Shown: positions 36,009 through 44,888, counted from the stretch's first letter. The stretch is 64,000 bases of DNA from Hahella sp. HNIBRBA332 (GCF_030719035.1 NZ_CP132203.1:620001-684000); one strand, 5' to 3'. Made by a program: numbers and translations. Notes: a model not told the origin generated them from the sequence alone.

Positions 36009-36428
36009 ATGACTTCCAGCTCGTTTGTGTGGCCCGTTCGAGTATATATTGAAGACACTGACGCTGGCGGTATCGTTTTTTACGCCAATTATCTGCGTTT
36101 TATGGAAAGAGCTCGCACCGAGTTCATCCGGTCTCTTGGGTTCCCCAGACTGGAGACGGTGGATCTTGACGCTCAGTTCGTCGTGCATAGTTTAGCCTTG
36201 CAATATCACAGCCCGGCGCGACTTGATGACGAAGTGGCGGTAAGCGCCAATATTGTCAAACTGGGTCGCACCTACATGGAATTTGAGCAGAACATCACTC
36301 GAGGCGATGAGGCGGAATTACTGGTCTCGGGTAGAGTCAAAGTCGCCTGCATCGACAAAGTCAGCTTTAAGCCCAGGCCGATCCCAGGAGATTTGGCCTT
36401 GGCGCTGCAAAAAGGTATAAACGTTTAG
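36009..36428 (+). CDS. ybgC: Tol-Pal system-associated acyl-CoA thioesterase YbgC
   Basis: 139-residue hotdog thioesterase of the 4-hydroxybenzoyl-CoA type. The catalytic motif is YIEDTDAGGIVFYANYLRFMERAR, with Asp18 as nucleophile or general base. It is the first gene of the conserved tol-pal cluster. It acts on short or long acyl-CoA or acyl-ACP and has been linked to phospholipid metabolism near the Tol complex. AAGGG precedes the ATG. Confidence 0.95.
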   Translation: MTSSSFVWPVRVYIEDTDAGGIVFYANYLRFMERARTEFIRSLGFPRLETVDLDAQFVVHSLALQYHSPARLDDEVAVSANIVKLGRTYMEFEQNITRGDEAELLVSGRVKVACIDKVSFKPRPIPGDLALALQKGINV

Positions 36429-36495
36429 TTTTTGCGGCTCCGCCATGAAAGGCGGCGGCCCGCCTACGATAAAAACAGCAATAGGAGTCCTATAA

Positions 36496-37179
36496 GTGGA
36501 GGATAAACTTTCAATTTGGGCGCTGATTAGCAACGCCAGTTTTTTGGTGCAGATTGTCATGCTGATCCTGCTCGCCGCCTCGATTGTCTCCTGGATGGTT
36601 ATCTTTCAGCGCGCCAGAATCTTCGGTATGGCTCGTAAGGCGACCACCAAATTTGAGGAGCGTTTCTGGTCGGGCATGGACCTTAATCAGCTCTACCGCG
36701 AATCCAGCGCTGCGCCGAACCCTAACAGCGGCATGGAGCAAATTTTCCGTTCCGGTTTCAAAGAGTTCTCTCGTTTGCGTCAGCAAGCCGGCGTTGACCC
36801 TGACGCGGTGATGGAAGGTACGCAGCGTTCAATGCGCGTCGCCCTGTCCAGAGAAATGGATCGATTGGAGGCTCACTTGCCGTTTCTTGCTACAGTCGGC
36901 TCCACCAGTCCTTATATCGGGTTGTTCGGCACGGTATGGGGGATCATGAACTCTTTCCGAGGGCTTGCGCAAATTCAGCAAGCCACGATCTCTACAGTGG
37001 CGCCGGGTATTTCCGAGGCGTTGATCGCGACAGCCATGGGGCTTTTCGCTGCAATACCAGCAGTAATCGCTTACAACCGTTATTCGGCCAGAAGCGAAAG
37101 TCTCGCCAATTCCTTTCAGACTTTTGCGGAAGAGTTTTCCAGCATCCTGCATCGCAGAGTTCACGCAAAGTCCTCTTAA
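36496..37179 (+). CDS. tolQ: Tol-Pal system protein TolQ
   Basis: 227-residue inner-membrane protein of the MotA/ExbB/TolQ proton-channel family. TM1 is near 15-38 (SFLVQIVMLILLAASIVSWMVI), TM2 near 130-150 and TM3 near 165-190 with GTVWGIMNSFRGLA and GISEALIATAMGLFAAIPAVIAYN. The start is GTG 36496 with AGGAG upstream. TolQ and TolR convert the proton gradient into movement of TolA to keep the outer membrane tethered during division. Confidence 0.96.
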   Translation: MEDKLSIWALISNASFLVQIVMLILLAASIVSWMVIFQRARIFGMARKATTKFEERFWSGMDLNQLYRESSAAPNPNSGMEQIFRSGFKEFSRLRQQAGVDPDAVMEGTQRSMRVALSREMDRLEAHLPFLATVGSTSPYIGLFGTVWGIMNSFRGLAQIQQATISTVAPGISEALIATAMGLFAAIPAVIAYNRYSARSESLANSFQTFAEEFSSILHRRVHAKSS

Positions 37180-37194
37180 AAGGAGAACCAATCC

Positions 37195-37617
37195 TTGGAT
37201 TTTACTCGCGTAAAGAAAAAGCAGATGGCGGAAATCAACGTCGTTCCCTATATCGACGTCATGTTGGTGTTGCTGGTCATTTTTATGATTACGGCGCCCA
37301 TGTTGATGCAGGGAGTGAATGTGGATTTGCCGCAAACGGAGTCAGAGGCGTTACAGGTCTCTCCCGATACGCCTCCTTTAGTGGTGTCGGTGGATGCGTT
37401 TGGCGCTTATTTTGTGGAAATCGGCGACGATCGTTCCAAGCCCATGCCGCTGGATGATGTGGTGAAACGGGTAAGCCTGGTGCGGGAGACCAATAAGTCA
37501 GTCATGGTCCTGGTGCGAGGCGACCGTAACGTTCCGTACGGAACGATAGTGGGGCTGATGGCGGCGTTGAAGGACGCCGGCGTGGCGAACGTTGGGCTGA
37601 TTACAGAGAAGCCTTAA
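37195..37617 (+). CDS. tolR: Tol-Pal system protein TolR
   Basis: 140 residues of the ExbD/TolR family. After a basic cytoplasmic N-terminus (FTRVKKKQMAEINVVPYIDVMLVLLVIFMIT) comes one TM (about 20-40) containing the essential Asp in PYIDVMLVLLV. A periplasmic domain follows, ending VANVGLITEKP. The start is TTG 37195, preceded by AAAGGAG; the reading is fixed by the family N-terminus. It lies 15 bp after tolQ. Confidence 0.96.
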   Translation: MDFTRVKKKQMAEINVVPYIDVMLVLLVIFMITAPMLMQGVNVDLPQTESEALQVSPDTPPLVVSVDAFGAYFVEIGDDRSKPMPLDDVVKRVSLVRETNKSVMVLVRGDRNVPYGTIVGLMAALKDAGVANVGLITEKP

Positions 37618-37644
37618 GCTGTTATGGGTGAAAGATAAGCTGTG

Positions 37645-38640
37645 ATGGATAGCCCCGGTAATCAACCAAAAAGCGGATACATCGGTCCGGCGCTGTTTTC
37701 CGTCATATTGCATCTGGGTATTGCGGGTCTGGCCTTTCTGGGCTGGTCTGCGCATACGCCGCCGACTCCCGTTATTCCACATATGCGGGCGATGGTGATT
37801 GACGCCGACGCGTTGAAGCAAATGACCAAGCCTGAGCCTAAGCCTGCAGTCAAGAAAGAAGAGCCGAAGCGGGAAGATGAGCAGCAAAAGAAGCAGCAAG
37901 AGCAGGAAAAGCAGCGCCAGGAAGAGCTGAAACGGCAAGAGCAGGCGAAGCAAGAAACCGAACGCAAGGCGGCGGCGGAAAAAAAACGTGAACAAGAAGC
38001 CATTGCGCTGAAGAAAAAGCAGGAAGAAGAGCGCAAGAAGAAAGAGGAAGAAAAGCGCCAGGAAGACGAAAAGCGTAAAGTCGAAGAAAAGAAACAGGCT
38101 GAAGAGAAACGCAAAGCGGAAGAAGAGCGTAAAAAGAAAGAAGCAGAGCGCAAGAAAAAAGAGGAAGAGAAGCGCCTGGCCGAGCAAAAGCAAAAAGAGC
38201 TTGAGCGTCAGATGAAAGAGGCGCGTGAGAAGAAGCGCCAGGAAGAGCTGAAAAAGGCGGAAGAGCTGAAAATGGCTCAGGAAGCGGCGGAGTATGAGCG
38301 TCGCTTGCAAGAGCAGCTCGAAGCAGAGAGCACGGCTCAGCGACAGCAGCGCGAACTAACCGAAGTTGAGAAGTACAAGGCGCTGATTTATTCCGCTTTG
38401 GTTCAGGTTTGGCTGCAGCCTCCGGGGGAGATCAAAGGCTTGAAGACGGAGCTACAGCTGCAGTTGCTGCCAACTGGAGAACTTTTGTCCGTCAAGGTTG
38501 TTAAGTCTAGCGGCAATAGCGCTTTTGATCAGTCGGCGATTGGCGCCGCGAATGCGGTAAGAAAATATTCTGTACCCTCTGATCCCAGTCTATTTAACCG
38601 GGAATTCAGAAACGTAACTATTATTTTTAGCCCCAAATAA
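37645..38640 (+). CDS. tolA: Tol-Pal system protein TolA
   Basis: 331 residues (from ATG 37645; an adjacent GTG at 37642 is also possible). A single TM near 14-34 (ALFSVILHLGIAGLAFLGW) is followed by a very long Lys/Glu/Ala/Gln-rich helix (about 60-235) that spans the periplasm. The C-terminal globular TolA/TonB-like domain (about 240-331) has ALVQVWLQPPGEIKGLKTELQLQLLPTGELLSVKVV. TolA links the TolQR motor to Pal and TolB. The extreme purine bias of the helix leaves long meaningless readings on the opposite strand. Confidence 0.95.
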   Translation: MDSPGNQPKSGYIGPALFSVILHLGIAGLAFLGWSAHTPPTPVIPHMRAMVIDADALKQMTKPEPKPAVKKEEPKREDEQQKKQQEQEKQRQEELKRQEQAKQETERKAAAEKKREQEAIALKKKQEEERKKKEEEKRQEDEKRKVEEKKQAEEKRKAEEERKKKEAERKKKEEEKRLAEQKQKELERQMKEAREKKRQEELKKAEELKMAQEAAEYERRLQEQLEAESTAQRQQRELTEVEKYKALIYSALVQVWLQPPGEIKGLKTELQLQLLPTGELLSVKVVKSSGNSAFDQSAIGAANAVRKYSVPSDPSLFNREFRNVTIIFSPK

Positions 38641-38668
38641 AAATCACTGCCTATTTGTAAGTGTCCCA

Positions 38669-39961
38669 ATGAAAAAACATATTTTTTTTACACTGGTTTT
38701 ATTAATAAGCGGGCTGGCGAGAGCCGACCTGGTCATTGAAATCGATAAAGGGAGCAGGGAAGCGATACCGGTAGCGGTCGTTCCATTCGCCAATGAATCG
38801 GGGCAGCCTTTGGCGGAAGACATTGCGCAGATTGTTACTGAGGATTTAAAGCGCTCCGGTGATATAAATCCTTTAGATCGCACTCGGATGCTGAGCATTC
38901 CCAGTAAAGTCGAGGAAATTTATTTTAGCGACTGGGCGCGCCAAGGACAGCGTTACCTGTTGGTTGGCGGCGTTCAATACGATGCTCCGTCGCAGGTCTA
39001 TAAAGTTCGTTACGAACTCTATAACGTTCAATCGCAACAGCGTGTAATTGGCAAAATTCTCAGTGGCAAAAGCGAGAAGTTGAGAGACTTAGGGCACGCT
39101 GTCGCTGACGCTGTGTATGAGGCGGTTACTGGGATTCGCGGCGTATTCTCCACACGTATTGCTTACGTCACTTTAGAGAAGAGCGGTTCCAAGAATATTT
39201 ATAAGTTGGAAGTGTCGGACGCGGATGGCCGGCGTTCGCAGGAGATTCTTAAAAAGCCCATGCCCATTATTTCGCCAGCCTGGTCCCCGGATGGGAAAAA
39301 GCTGGCATATGTTTCTTTTGAGTCCCAGCGTCCAGCAATATACGTTCAGGATATCGCCACCGGTACGCGTACGCAGGTCACCTCCTATAAAGGTTTGAAT
39401 AGTGCGCCCACGTGGTCTCCCGATGGAACCAAATTGGCGGTGACTTTGTCGAAAGATGGCAACGCCGAACTTTATGTGTTGGACCTGCGTAATAACTCCC
39501 TGAAGCGACTGACCAATCACTGGGCGATCGACACGGAGGCTTCCTGGTCGCCAGACGGCAGAACCATTGCGTTTACTTCGGATCGCGGCGGCGGCCCACA
39601 AATCTATTTGATGGATGCTTCTGGCGGCACTCCCCGCAGGTTGACCTTCGAAGGGCGCTATAATTCTCGTCCTCGTTTTAGCGTTGACGGCAAGAAGGTC
39701 TATTATGTTCATCAACGTGACGGTTCATTCAATGTGGCGTCACTGGATTTGGAGTCAGGGCAGGATCAGATTTTGACGCAAACCGAAATGGATGAATCTC
39801 CAAGTGTCGCGCCCAATGGAAGTATGATAATTTATGCAACCCAGAAAAACGGTAAGGGCGTATTGGCGGTTGTAGGAGTGAATTCCGGATCGAAGTACAC
39901 CCTGCCGGCCCAGTTTGGCGACGTGCGGGAACCGGCCTGGTCCCCGTATATTTCAAGATAA
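38669..39961 (+). CDS. tolB: Tol-Pal system protein TolB
   Basis: 430 residues exported to the periplasm (signal peptide MKKHIFFTLVLLISGLARA). The mature N-terminal domain (about 22-160) carries the TolA box, DLVIEIDKG. A six-bladed beta-propeller (about 170-430) shows the repeated PxWSPDGxxLAY pattern, for example SPAWSPDGKKLAYVSFE and APTWSPDGTKLAVTL. It binds Pal and TolA in turn. It lies 28 bp after tolA. Confidence 0.97.
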   Translation: MKKHIFFTLVLLISGLARADLVIEIDKGSREAIPVAVVPFANESGQPLAEDIAQIVTEDLKRSGDINPLDRTRMLSIPSKVEEIYFSDWARQGQRYLLVGGVQYDAPSQVYKVRYELYNVQSQQRVIGKILSGKSEKLRDLGHAVADAVYEAVTGIRGVFSTRIAYVTLEKSGSKNIYKLEVSDADGRRSQEILKKPMPIISPAWSPDGKKLAYVSFESQRPAIYVQDIATGTRTQVTSYKGLNSAPTWSPDGTKLAVTLSKDGNAELYVLDLRNNSLKRLTNHWAIDTEASWSPDGRTIAFTSDRGGGPQIYLMDASGGTPRRLTFEGRYNSRPRFSVDGKKVYYVHQRDGSFNVASLDLESGQDQILTQTEMDESPSVAPNGSMIIYATQKNGKGVLAVVGVNSGSKYTLPAQFGDVREPAWSPYISR

Positions 39962-39988
39962 AACAAGCTAAGTATGTAAGGAAAAGCT

Positions 39989-40552
39989 ATGAATGTACTG
40001 AGTATTCGTAATATTTTCGCGCTGGTATTGGTCTCTTTTATTGCAGCAGGTTGTACTTCAACCGATACCAGACCAGACGAAACTGTTGGCGTAGTTGATC
40101 AAGACGGCGCTGACGCAGGCGGCGTTGGCCTGGGCAACGGTTCTGGTTTGTCTGAAGAGGAGTTGGCTGAGCAGCAGCGTTTGGCTGAGCAAAACGCAAT
40201 GACTGCAGAGCAAGATGCACTGCGTGAAGTGCGCGTATTTTACTTCGATTTCGACAAAACTATCGTGAAGCCTGAGTCTCATATGTCTCTGCGCGCTCAC
40301 GCGGCGTTGTTGGCGGCTAACCCAGCCGTAAAAGTGGTTCTGAACGGCTATGCGGATGAGCGTGGCACTAAGGAATACAACCTTGCGCTGGGCGAGCGTC
40401 GTGCGCAGGCGATCGAGCGTTTTCTGGTGGTTAATGGCGCCGGCGACAGCCAGATCGAAACTGTTAGCTACGGCGAAGAGTTCCCAGTTGATCCTGCTCA
40501 CAACGAAGCGGCTTGGAATAAAAACCGTCGCGTAGTGATTGAGTACAAGTAA
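39989..40552 (+). CDS. pal: peptidoglycan-associated lipoprotein Pal
   Basis: 187 residues. The lipoprotein signal peptide ends at lipobox IAAGC (Cys22). A linker rich in acidic and glycine residues follows, then a stretch of Glu/Gln. The C-terminal OmpA-like domain (about 75-187) has VFYFDFDKTIVKPES and NGYADERGTKEYNLALGERRAQA, which contain the diaminopimelate-binding Asp and Arg. It anchors the outer membrane to peptidoglycan and is the outer-membrane end of the Tol system. Confidence 0.97.
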   Translation: MNVLSIRNIFALVLVSFIAAGCTSTDTRPDETVGVVDQDGADAGGVGLGNGSGLSEEELAEQQRLAEQNAMTAEQDALREVRVFYFDFDKTIVKPESHMSLRAHAALLAANPAVKVVLNGYADERGTKEYNLALGERRAQAIERFLVVNGAGDSQIETVSYGEEFPVDPAHNEAAWNKNRRVVIEYK

Positions 40553-40588
40553 TCTTATTTGAACTATTAAGGACGGATAGCCGAACTG

Positions 40589-41422
40589 ATGTCTAAGAAA
40601 ACTATTCGGAATGTAACTCTCCTTGGCGCGCTGGCGTGTGGGGCATTGTCTCCGCTGGCGTTGGCGGCATCGTCAACGACGACGCCGGTGTTGCAGGTGC
40701 GTCCGGCGCAACAGCAAGCTCCTTCTGCGGGCGGCTCTGCGGCGGAAATGCTCTACATGTTTGAGCAGATGCAGCAGGAGGTGAGGGAGCTCAGAGGGCA
40801 AGTGGAAGAGCTCAGACATCAGGTTGACCAGATGAAGAAGCAAGAGCGTGAGCGCTACATTGATCTGGATCGGCGAATTTTGGAGTTGCAGCGCCAGGGG
40901 GCTCAAACACGGGAAACCCGTCCCCCTGTCGCTGTTGGCGGTCCTGCGCCAACGACAGGCGTGGATGCGTCAGCTACGCCAGCGCCAGGCTCTACAGGCG
41001 ACGCTGATGAATCGCTGGAGTTGACTCCTAATAAGGCGCCGCCATCTGCAGCTGAGCAGCAGGAGTACGATCAGGCGTTTGATTTGATCAAACGGAGGGA
41101 GTACGACAAAGCGGTGGAAGCCTTACACGCTTTTATCAAGAAGTATCCGGAGTCGGATCTTTCCGCCAATGCGTATTACTGGTTGGGAGAGGTGTATCTG
41201 GTGATTCCCAAGCTTGAACAGGCGCGTCAGGCGTTTGTTGTAGTTGTGGGTAAGTATCCAGAGCATAGAAAGGCGCCTGACGCCATGTATAAGCTTGGTG
41301 TGACCTATCATCGTTTGGGCGATAACGCTGAAGCGAAGAAGTATTTGAGTGAAGCCGTCAGCCGTTTTCCGGGAACTTCTCCTGCAAATTTGGCGAAAGA
41401 TTATTTAAGACAGGTGCAGTGA
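40589..41422 (+). CDS. cpoB: cell division coordinator CpoB (YbgF)
   Basis: 277 residues. There is a signal peptide (MSKKTIRNVTLLGALACGALSPLALA), a trimerising coiled coil at about 50-105 (EQMQQEVRELRGQVEELRHQVDQM), a Pro/Thr/Ala linker and three TPR-like repeats from about 150 (YDQAFDLIKRREYDKAVEALHAFI; SANAYYWLGEVYLVIPKLEQARQAF; APDAMYKLGVTYHRLGDNAEAKKYL). CpoB links Tol-Pal action to peptidoglycan synthesis by PBP1B at septation. It is the last gene of the tol cluster. Confidence 0.95.
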   Translation: MSKKTIRNVTLLGALACGALSPLALAASSTTTPVLQVRPAQQQAPSAGGSAAEMLYMFEQMQQEVRELRGQVEELRHQVDQMKKQERERYIDLDRRILELQRQGAQTRETRPPVAVGGPAPTTGVDASATPAPGSTGDADESLELTPNKAPPSAAEQQEYDQAFDLIKRREYDKAVEALHAFIKKYPESDLSANAYYWLGEVYLVIPKLEQARQAFVVVVGKYPEHRKAPDAMYKLGVTYHRLGDNAEAKKYLSEAVSRFPGTSPANLAKDYLRQVQ

Positions 41423-41474
41423 GGGCGCCTGAAAAAAAGATGCGTTTTTTCTGAAAAAATTTTGAAAAAACCTC

Positions 41475-41502
41475 TTGTCATTTCCCTCAGAATCAGTAGT
41501 AT
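41475..41502 (+). promoter_or_regulatory. sigma-70 promoter of the tRNA-Lys pair
   Basis: TTGTCA (5/6 match to the -35) and TAGTAT (-10) are spaced by 16 bp. They are followed by the GC-rich discriminator GCGCCTCGC directly before the first tRNA-Lys, as expected for a stringently controlled stable-RNA promoter. Confidence 0.65.
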
Positions 41503-41515
41503 ATGCGCCTCGCTT

Positions 41516-41591
41516 GGGTCGTTAGCTCAGTCGGTAGAGCAGTTGGCTTTTAACCAATTGGTCGATGGTTCGAATCCATCACGACCCACCA
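41516..41591 (+). tRNA. tRNA-Lys (anticodon TTT), copy 1
   Basis: A 76-nt cloverleaf with acceptor GGGTCGT/ACGACCC, D-arm AGCTCAGTCGG, anticodon loop CTTTTAA (TTT, lysine), T-arm GTTCGAATC and encoded CCA. It is identical to copy 2, which starts 128 bp downstream. Confidence 0.97.
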
Positions 41592-41643
41592 TTAAATTCC
41601 AGATTGTCGCCATCAAGGCGATAGTCATCCAAGAAAGTTTCTT

Positions 41644-41719
41644 GGGTCGTTAGCTCAGTCGGTAGAGCAGTTGGCTTTTAACCAATTGGTCGATGGTTCG
41701 AATCCATCACGACCCACCA
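41644..41719 (+). tRNA. tRNA-Lys (anticodon TTT), copy 2
   Basis: Base-for-base identical to copy 1, including the CCA. It is followed 12 bp later by a strong terminator, so both copies are probably cut from one precursor RNA. Confidence 0.97.
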
Positions 41720-41731
41720 TGATTCGCAAAG

Positions 41732-41757
41732 CGGGGCCCTCAAGGCCCCGTTTTTGT
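41732..41757 (+). terminator. rho-independent terminator after the tRNA-Lys pair
   Basis: A 7-bp GC stem CGGGGCC/GGCCCCG with a CTCAA loop is followed by TTTTTGTTT. Confidence 0.9.
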
Positions 41758-41895
41758 TTCTCCCTCGCTCCAATTCATTACGCTCTTGCCTGTATGTCGA
41801 TGAAAGGCTTAATCGGCGCTCATCATGTCGTATAATGTCGCTATGGCGGTAAAATGCTGTGGATACAAAATACTATTAAATACGGGTCAAAATTG

Positions 41896-42957
41896 ATGAG
41901 TGCTATAAGCGACCGAATTTTTGTTCAGGAGCATCTCGCTCGAGAGCACGAAGCCAGTGAGTTAAGTCCAGAGGAAGCGGAACGCCTGAAGGCGGAGATA
42001 AAAGAGTTGCTGGTGCAGGAAGACGCTGTGCTGGTGGCTCATTATTATACTGATCCTTTGTTGCAGGCGTTGGCGGAAGAGACTGGGGGCTGTGTCGCAG
42101 ACTCTCTGGAGATGGCCCGTTTTGGCAATCAGCATCCAGCGTCCACTCTGATGGTGTGTGGCGTTCGTTTCATGGGGGAGACGGCGAAAATCCTTAACCC
42201 TGAGAAAACGGTTTTGATGCCCACTCTGGAGGCGACATGCTCACTGGATATCGGTTGCCCCGTAGAAGAGTTCTCTGCGTTCTGCGATGAGCACAAGGAC
42301 CGCACAGTGGTGGTGTACGCGAATACTTCCGCTGCTGTGAAAGCGCGCGCAGACTGGGTCGTCACATCCAGTATCGCCCTGGATATCGTGGAATACCTGC
42401 ATGAGCGGGGCGAGAAGATCATATGGGCCCCTGACAAGCATTTGGGCGGCTATGTGAAAAACAAGACCGGAGCAGATATTTTGCTGTGGGACGGCTCCTG
42501 TATCGTGCATGAGGAGTTCAAGTCAAAAGGTTTATCCGACCTCAAGCAGCTCTATCCTGACGCTGCAGTATTGGTGCACCCGGAGTCACCAGAGGCTGTC
42601 GTGGAGATGGCGGACGTCGTAGGTTCCACATCGCAATTGATCAATGCGGTCAAGAGCATGGCGAACGAGCAGTTCATCGTCGCTACCGATGCGGGTATCT
42701 TTTATAAGATGCAGCAAATGGCTCCGGAGAAAACACTTATTGAGGCTCCGACGGCTGGGAATGGCGCTACGTGTCGAAGCTGTGCGCACTGTCCCTGGAT
42801 GGCGATGAACGGGCTGGAGAATCTGCGTGACGTTCTGATCAACAAGCGTCAGGAAATTATCGTGGAAGCGGATTTGCGGGAAAAGGCGCTTATCCCGCTA
42901 CAACGTATGCTTAACTTCTCTAAAGAGCGCCAGATGGCCGTAAAAGGCAACGCGTAA
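41896..42957 (+). CDS. nadA: quinolinate synthase NadA
   Basis: 353 residues from ATG 41896, which matches the usual family N-terminus; an in-frame ATG at 41854 would add 14 residues, and neither has a strong ribosome site. NadA condenses iminoaspartate with dihydroxyacetone phosphate to quinolinate, the first dedicated step of NAD synthesis after NadB. The three conserved regions that hold the [4Fe-4S] cysteines are seen: MVCGVRFMGETAKIL / TLEATCSLDIGCPVEEF, LLWDGSCIVHEEF and the C-terminal CRSCAHCPWMAMN. HYYTDPLLQALAEETGG forms the substrate site. Confidence 0.95.
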   Translation: MSAISDRIFVQEHLAREHEASELSPEEAERLKAEIKELLVQEDAVLVAHYYTDPLLQALAEETGGCVADSLEMARFGNQHPASTLMVCGVRFMGETAKILNPEKTVLMPTLEATCSLDIGCPVEEFSAFCDEHKDRTVVVYANTSAAVKARADWVVTSSIALDIVEYLHERGEKIIWAPDKHLGGYVKNKTGADILLWDGSCIVHEEFKSKGLSDLKQLYPDAAVLVHPESPEAVVEMADVVGSTSQLINAVKSMANEQFIVATDAGIFYKMQQMAPEKTLIEAPTAGNGATCRSCAHCPWMAMNGLENLRDVLINKRQEIIVEADLREKALIPLQRMLNFSKERQMAVKGNA

Positions 42958-42968
42958 TTGCATGCTTG

Positions 42969-42997
42969 TAAAGGCGCTTCGATGTGGGGCGCCTTTA
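42969..42997. terminator. hairpin terminator between convergent nadA and bepA
   Basis: A perfect 9-bp stem TAAAGGCGC/GCGCCTTTA with an 11-nt loop lies between the two stops. It has short A/T runs at both sides and could work in both directions, though weakly. Confidence 0.55.
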
Positions 42998-43000
42998 ATC

Positions 43001-44437
43001 TTAAAACTTAAACTCCTTTCCTGCCTCAGCAAAGTCTTTCATCCGTTTTTGGATGACCGCCATTCTTTGATAGTTGCCTTCACTTTTGCTAAGCGCCTGG
43101 CGTAACTGCTGCGTCGCTTTGCTGATATTTCCAGTCAGGTAGAAATATTCCGCTCGCGCTTGATGCAGTTCGGCGATTGAGCCTGCTAGTCCATGAGTTT
43201 CCGCCAGCTCGTACCAGAGGCTGGGTTCGGCGCCATAGCTGGAGGTCAATCCACGCAGCAAGCGTTCCGCCTCTTTGTGGTCGCCCCGTTGATTCAGGAG
43301 GCGAGCCAGATCCATGCTTAGCGGATAGTTGCTTGGATTGCGTTGCAAATGCTTATTAAGCAGCTGAATGGCTTCATCGTTTCTTTTGCTTGCCGCCAGC
43401 CAGTCCGCATAGGCGACGACAATAGATATTCGATTGCCGTCTATTTTAAGCAGCTGCTCCATTGCTTCTTTGGCGTCCTGCGGGCGCTCCACTTTGCTGG
43501 CGCTGATTACCTGTCCATACAGCGCCGCCAAACGCGAATTTCCCGTGCCGCCGGTGGATTGCGCCTTGAAAAGATTAAATGCGTCTTCGGCATTCTTGGC
43601 GTAATGCAGAAGCACGCGGCTTTGCATGATGTAGTAATCCGGGTCTTCTTTGTAGGCGCCAGATGGATAGTTGGCGGCTCTGGCGGCGGTGTCGGATACG
43701 CGGCTCTCTGTCAGAGGGTGAGTGCGCAGGTACTCAGGAAATTGTTGTGCGTAGCGATTGTTGCGCAGCATCTTTTCAAACATGCTGGACATGGCGCGCG
43801 GCTCCATGCCGCTGGCTGCGAGAGTCTCCAGGCCCAAGCGATCCGCCTCCTGTTCGTTCTGTCTGCTATAGCTTAATTGTTCCTGAATCGAATAGGCCTG
43901 GGTGGAGGCTAAAGCCGCTACGCCTGCATCTGAACCGGCAGTGGCGGCGATAATCACGCTCGCCAGAATCCCCGCCATATTGAGGGCGGTGTGCATCTTG
44001 CTTTCTTCCAGGCGGCGAGCGAAATGGCGTTGGCTTAAGTGGGCGATTTCGTGAGCGAGCACGCCAGCCATTTCCTGCTCGCTCTGAGCATACAAAAACA
44101 AGCCGGCGTTAACGCCTATAACGCCACCTGGAACGGCGAATGCGTTCAGAATATTGGAGTCGACTACAACGGTGGTCAGGTTGTGGTCCTGAAGTTCGCT
44201 GTTGGGCGCCAGCTTGTAGATCAGGTCTCGCACGTAAACTGTAAGCAACGGGTCGGCGTATGTGGGAAGCTGAGAGCGCAGGGAGCGTAGCCAGGCTTGT
44301 CCCAGCGCTTGCTCCTGGGCGGGCGTAATAATTGCGCCGCTGCTGTCCCCCAGCTCAGGTAGTGTGGATTCGTCAGCGTGAATGGCAGGGGGAAGAGTCA
44401 GGCTGAGCAGTAATGGGAAAAGGTATTTTTTGCGCAT
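43001..44437 (-). CDS. bepA: M48 metalloprotease with TPR repeats, BepA type
   Basis: 478 residues. The signal peptide ends near AIHA (residues 18-21), so the protein is periplasmic and not a lipoprotein. The zinc site HEIAH is at 129-133, with the third ligand in QEADRLGLE. TPR-like helices fill the C-terminal half (DAFNLFKAQ, NDEAIQLLNKHLQRNP, NISKATQQLRQALSKSEG). BepA helps assemble outer-membrane proteins such as LptD and degrades stalled forms. It is divergent from the TusA-like gene. A lipoprotein paralogue lies at 10318. Confidence 0.93.
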   Translation of the reverse strand: MRKKYLFPLLLSLTLPPAIHADESTLPELGDSSGAIITPAQEQALGQAWLRSLRSQLPTYADPLLTVYVRDLIYKLAPNSELQDHNLTTVVVDSNILNAFAVPGGVIGVNAGLFLYAQSEQEMAGVLAHEIAHLSQRHFARRLEESKMHTALNMAGILASVIIAATAGSDAGVAALASTQAYSIQEQLSYSRQNEQEADRLGLETLAASGMEPRAMSSMFEKMLRNNRYAQQFPEYLRTHPLTESRVSDTAARAANYPSGAYKEDPDYYIMQSRVLLHYAKNAEDAFNLFKAQSTGGTGNSRLAALYGQVISASKVERPQDAKEAMEQLLKIDGNRISIVVAYADWLAASKRNDEAIQLLNKHLQRNPSNYPLSMDLARLLNQRGDHKEAERLLRGLTSSYGAEPSLWYELAETHGLAGSIAELHQARAEYFYLTGNISKATQQLRQALSKSEGNYQRMAVIQKRMKDFAEAGKEFKF

Positions 44438-44648
44438 GGGACCAGGCTTCGGCAGCAGAATCCGTCAAATGGCGGAATGCGGGATTTACACGACTTTAAG
44501 CTGTTTTGGAGAAATCTTCTAATACTTTAACGCCAGAGATTGTACGTTAATCGACGGAAAGAAGTGACGTCTTATCAATTACATTATAGCAATATGTGGT
44601 TGATATCCCTATCATGCGGGGCGAATCAACCGGTATTTGGAGGGGGCG

Positions 44649-44888
44649 ATGTCTAATCGGGAAGCAGCGGTCAGCACGCTTGATTTGAGGGGCTTGAAGT
44701 GCCCGATGCCGTTGTTGAAGACCAAGCAGAAACTGAATGCGATGGCCGCTGGCGAGCGATTGCTGGTGTTAACGACGGATCCAGGTTCGCAAAGGGATTT
44801 TTCATCCTATTTGCAACTTAGTGCGCACACTCTGGTGGAGAGCAGAGTGGAAGAGGGCGAGTTTCATTTCCTGATCTTGCGCGGCTGA
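44649..44888 (+). CDS. TusA-family sulfurtransferase-like protein
   Basis: 79 residues. The motif DLRGLKCPMPLLKTKQKL carries the single family cysteine (Cys18) in the CPxP element. The fold is TusA/SirA/YedF-like. Family members relay sulfur for tRNA thiolation or cofactors, but this one is a second-group member commonly found in front of an AI-2E-type permease, and its target is not known. ATG 44649 has GGAGGGGG directly before it, so the in-frame TTG at 44637 is unlikely. It is 35 bp upstream of the permease gene. Confidence 0.87.
   Translation: MSNREAAVSTLDLRGLKCPMPLLKTKQKLNAMAAGERLLVLTTDPGSQRDFSSYLQLSAHTLVESRVEEGEFHFLILRG

Larger units (their letters stand above)
41513..41720 (+). repeat. 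80-bp direct repeat made by the two tRNA-Lys genes
   Basis: Positions 41513-41592 and 41641-41720 are identical over 80 bp: the tRNA plus CTT before it and T after it. The 48-bp spacer between them is not repeated. This suggests tandem duplication kept identical by gene conversion. Confidence 0.85.

Noticed and set aside
37498..38310. Long open frame on the minus strand opposite tolA, very rich in Leu and Phe
   Set aside because: It is the mirror of the Lys/Glu-rich TolA helix codons. No ribosome site, no family resemblance, and tolA is certain.
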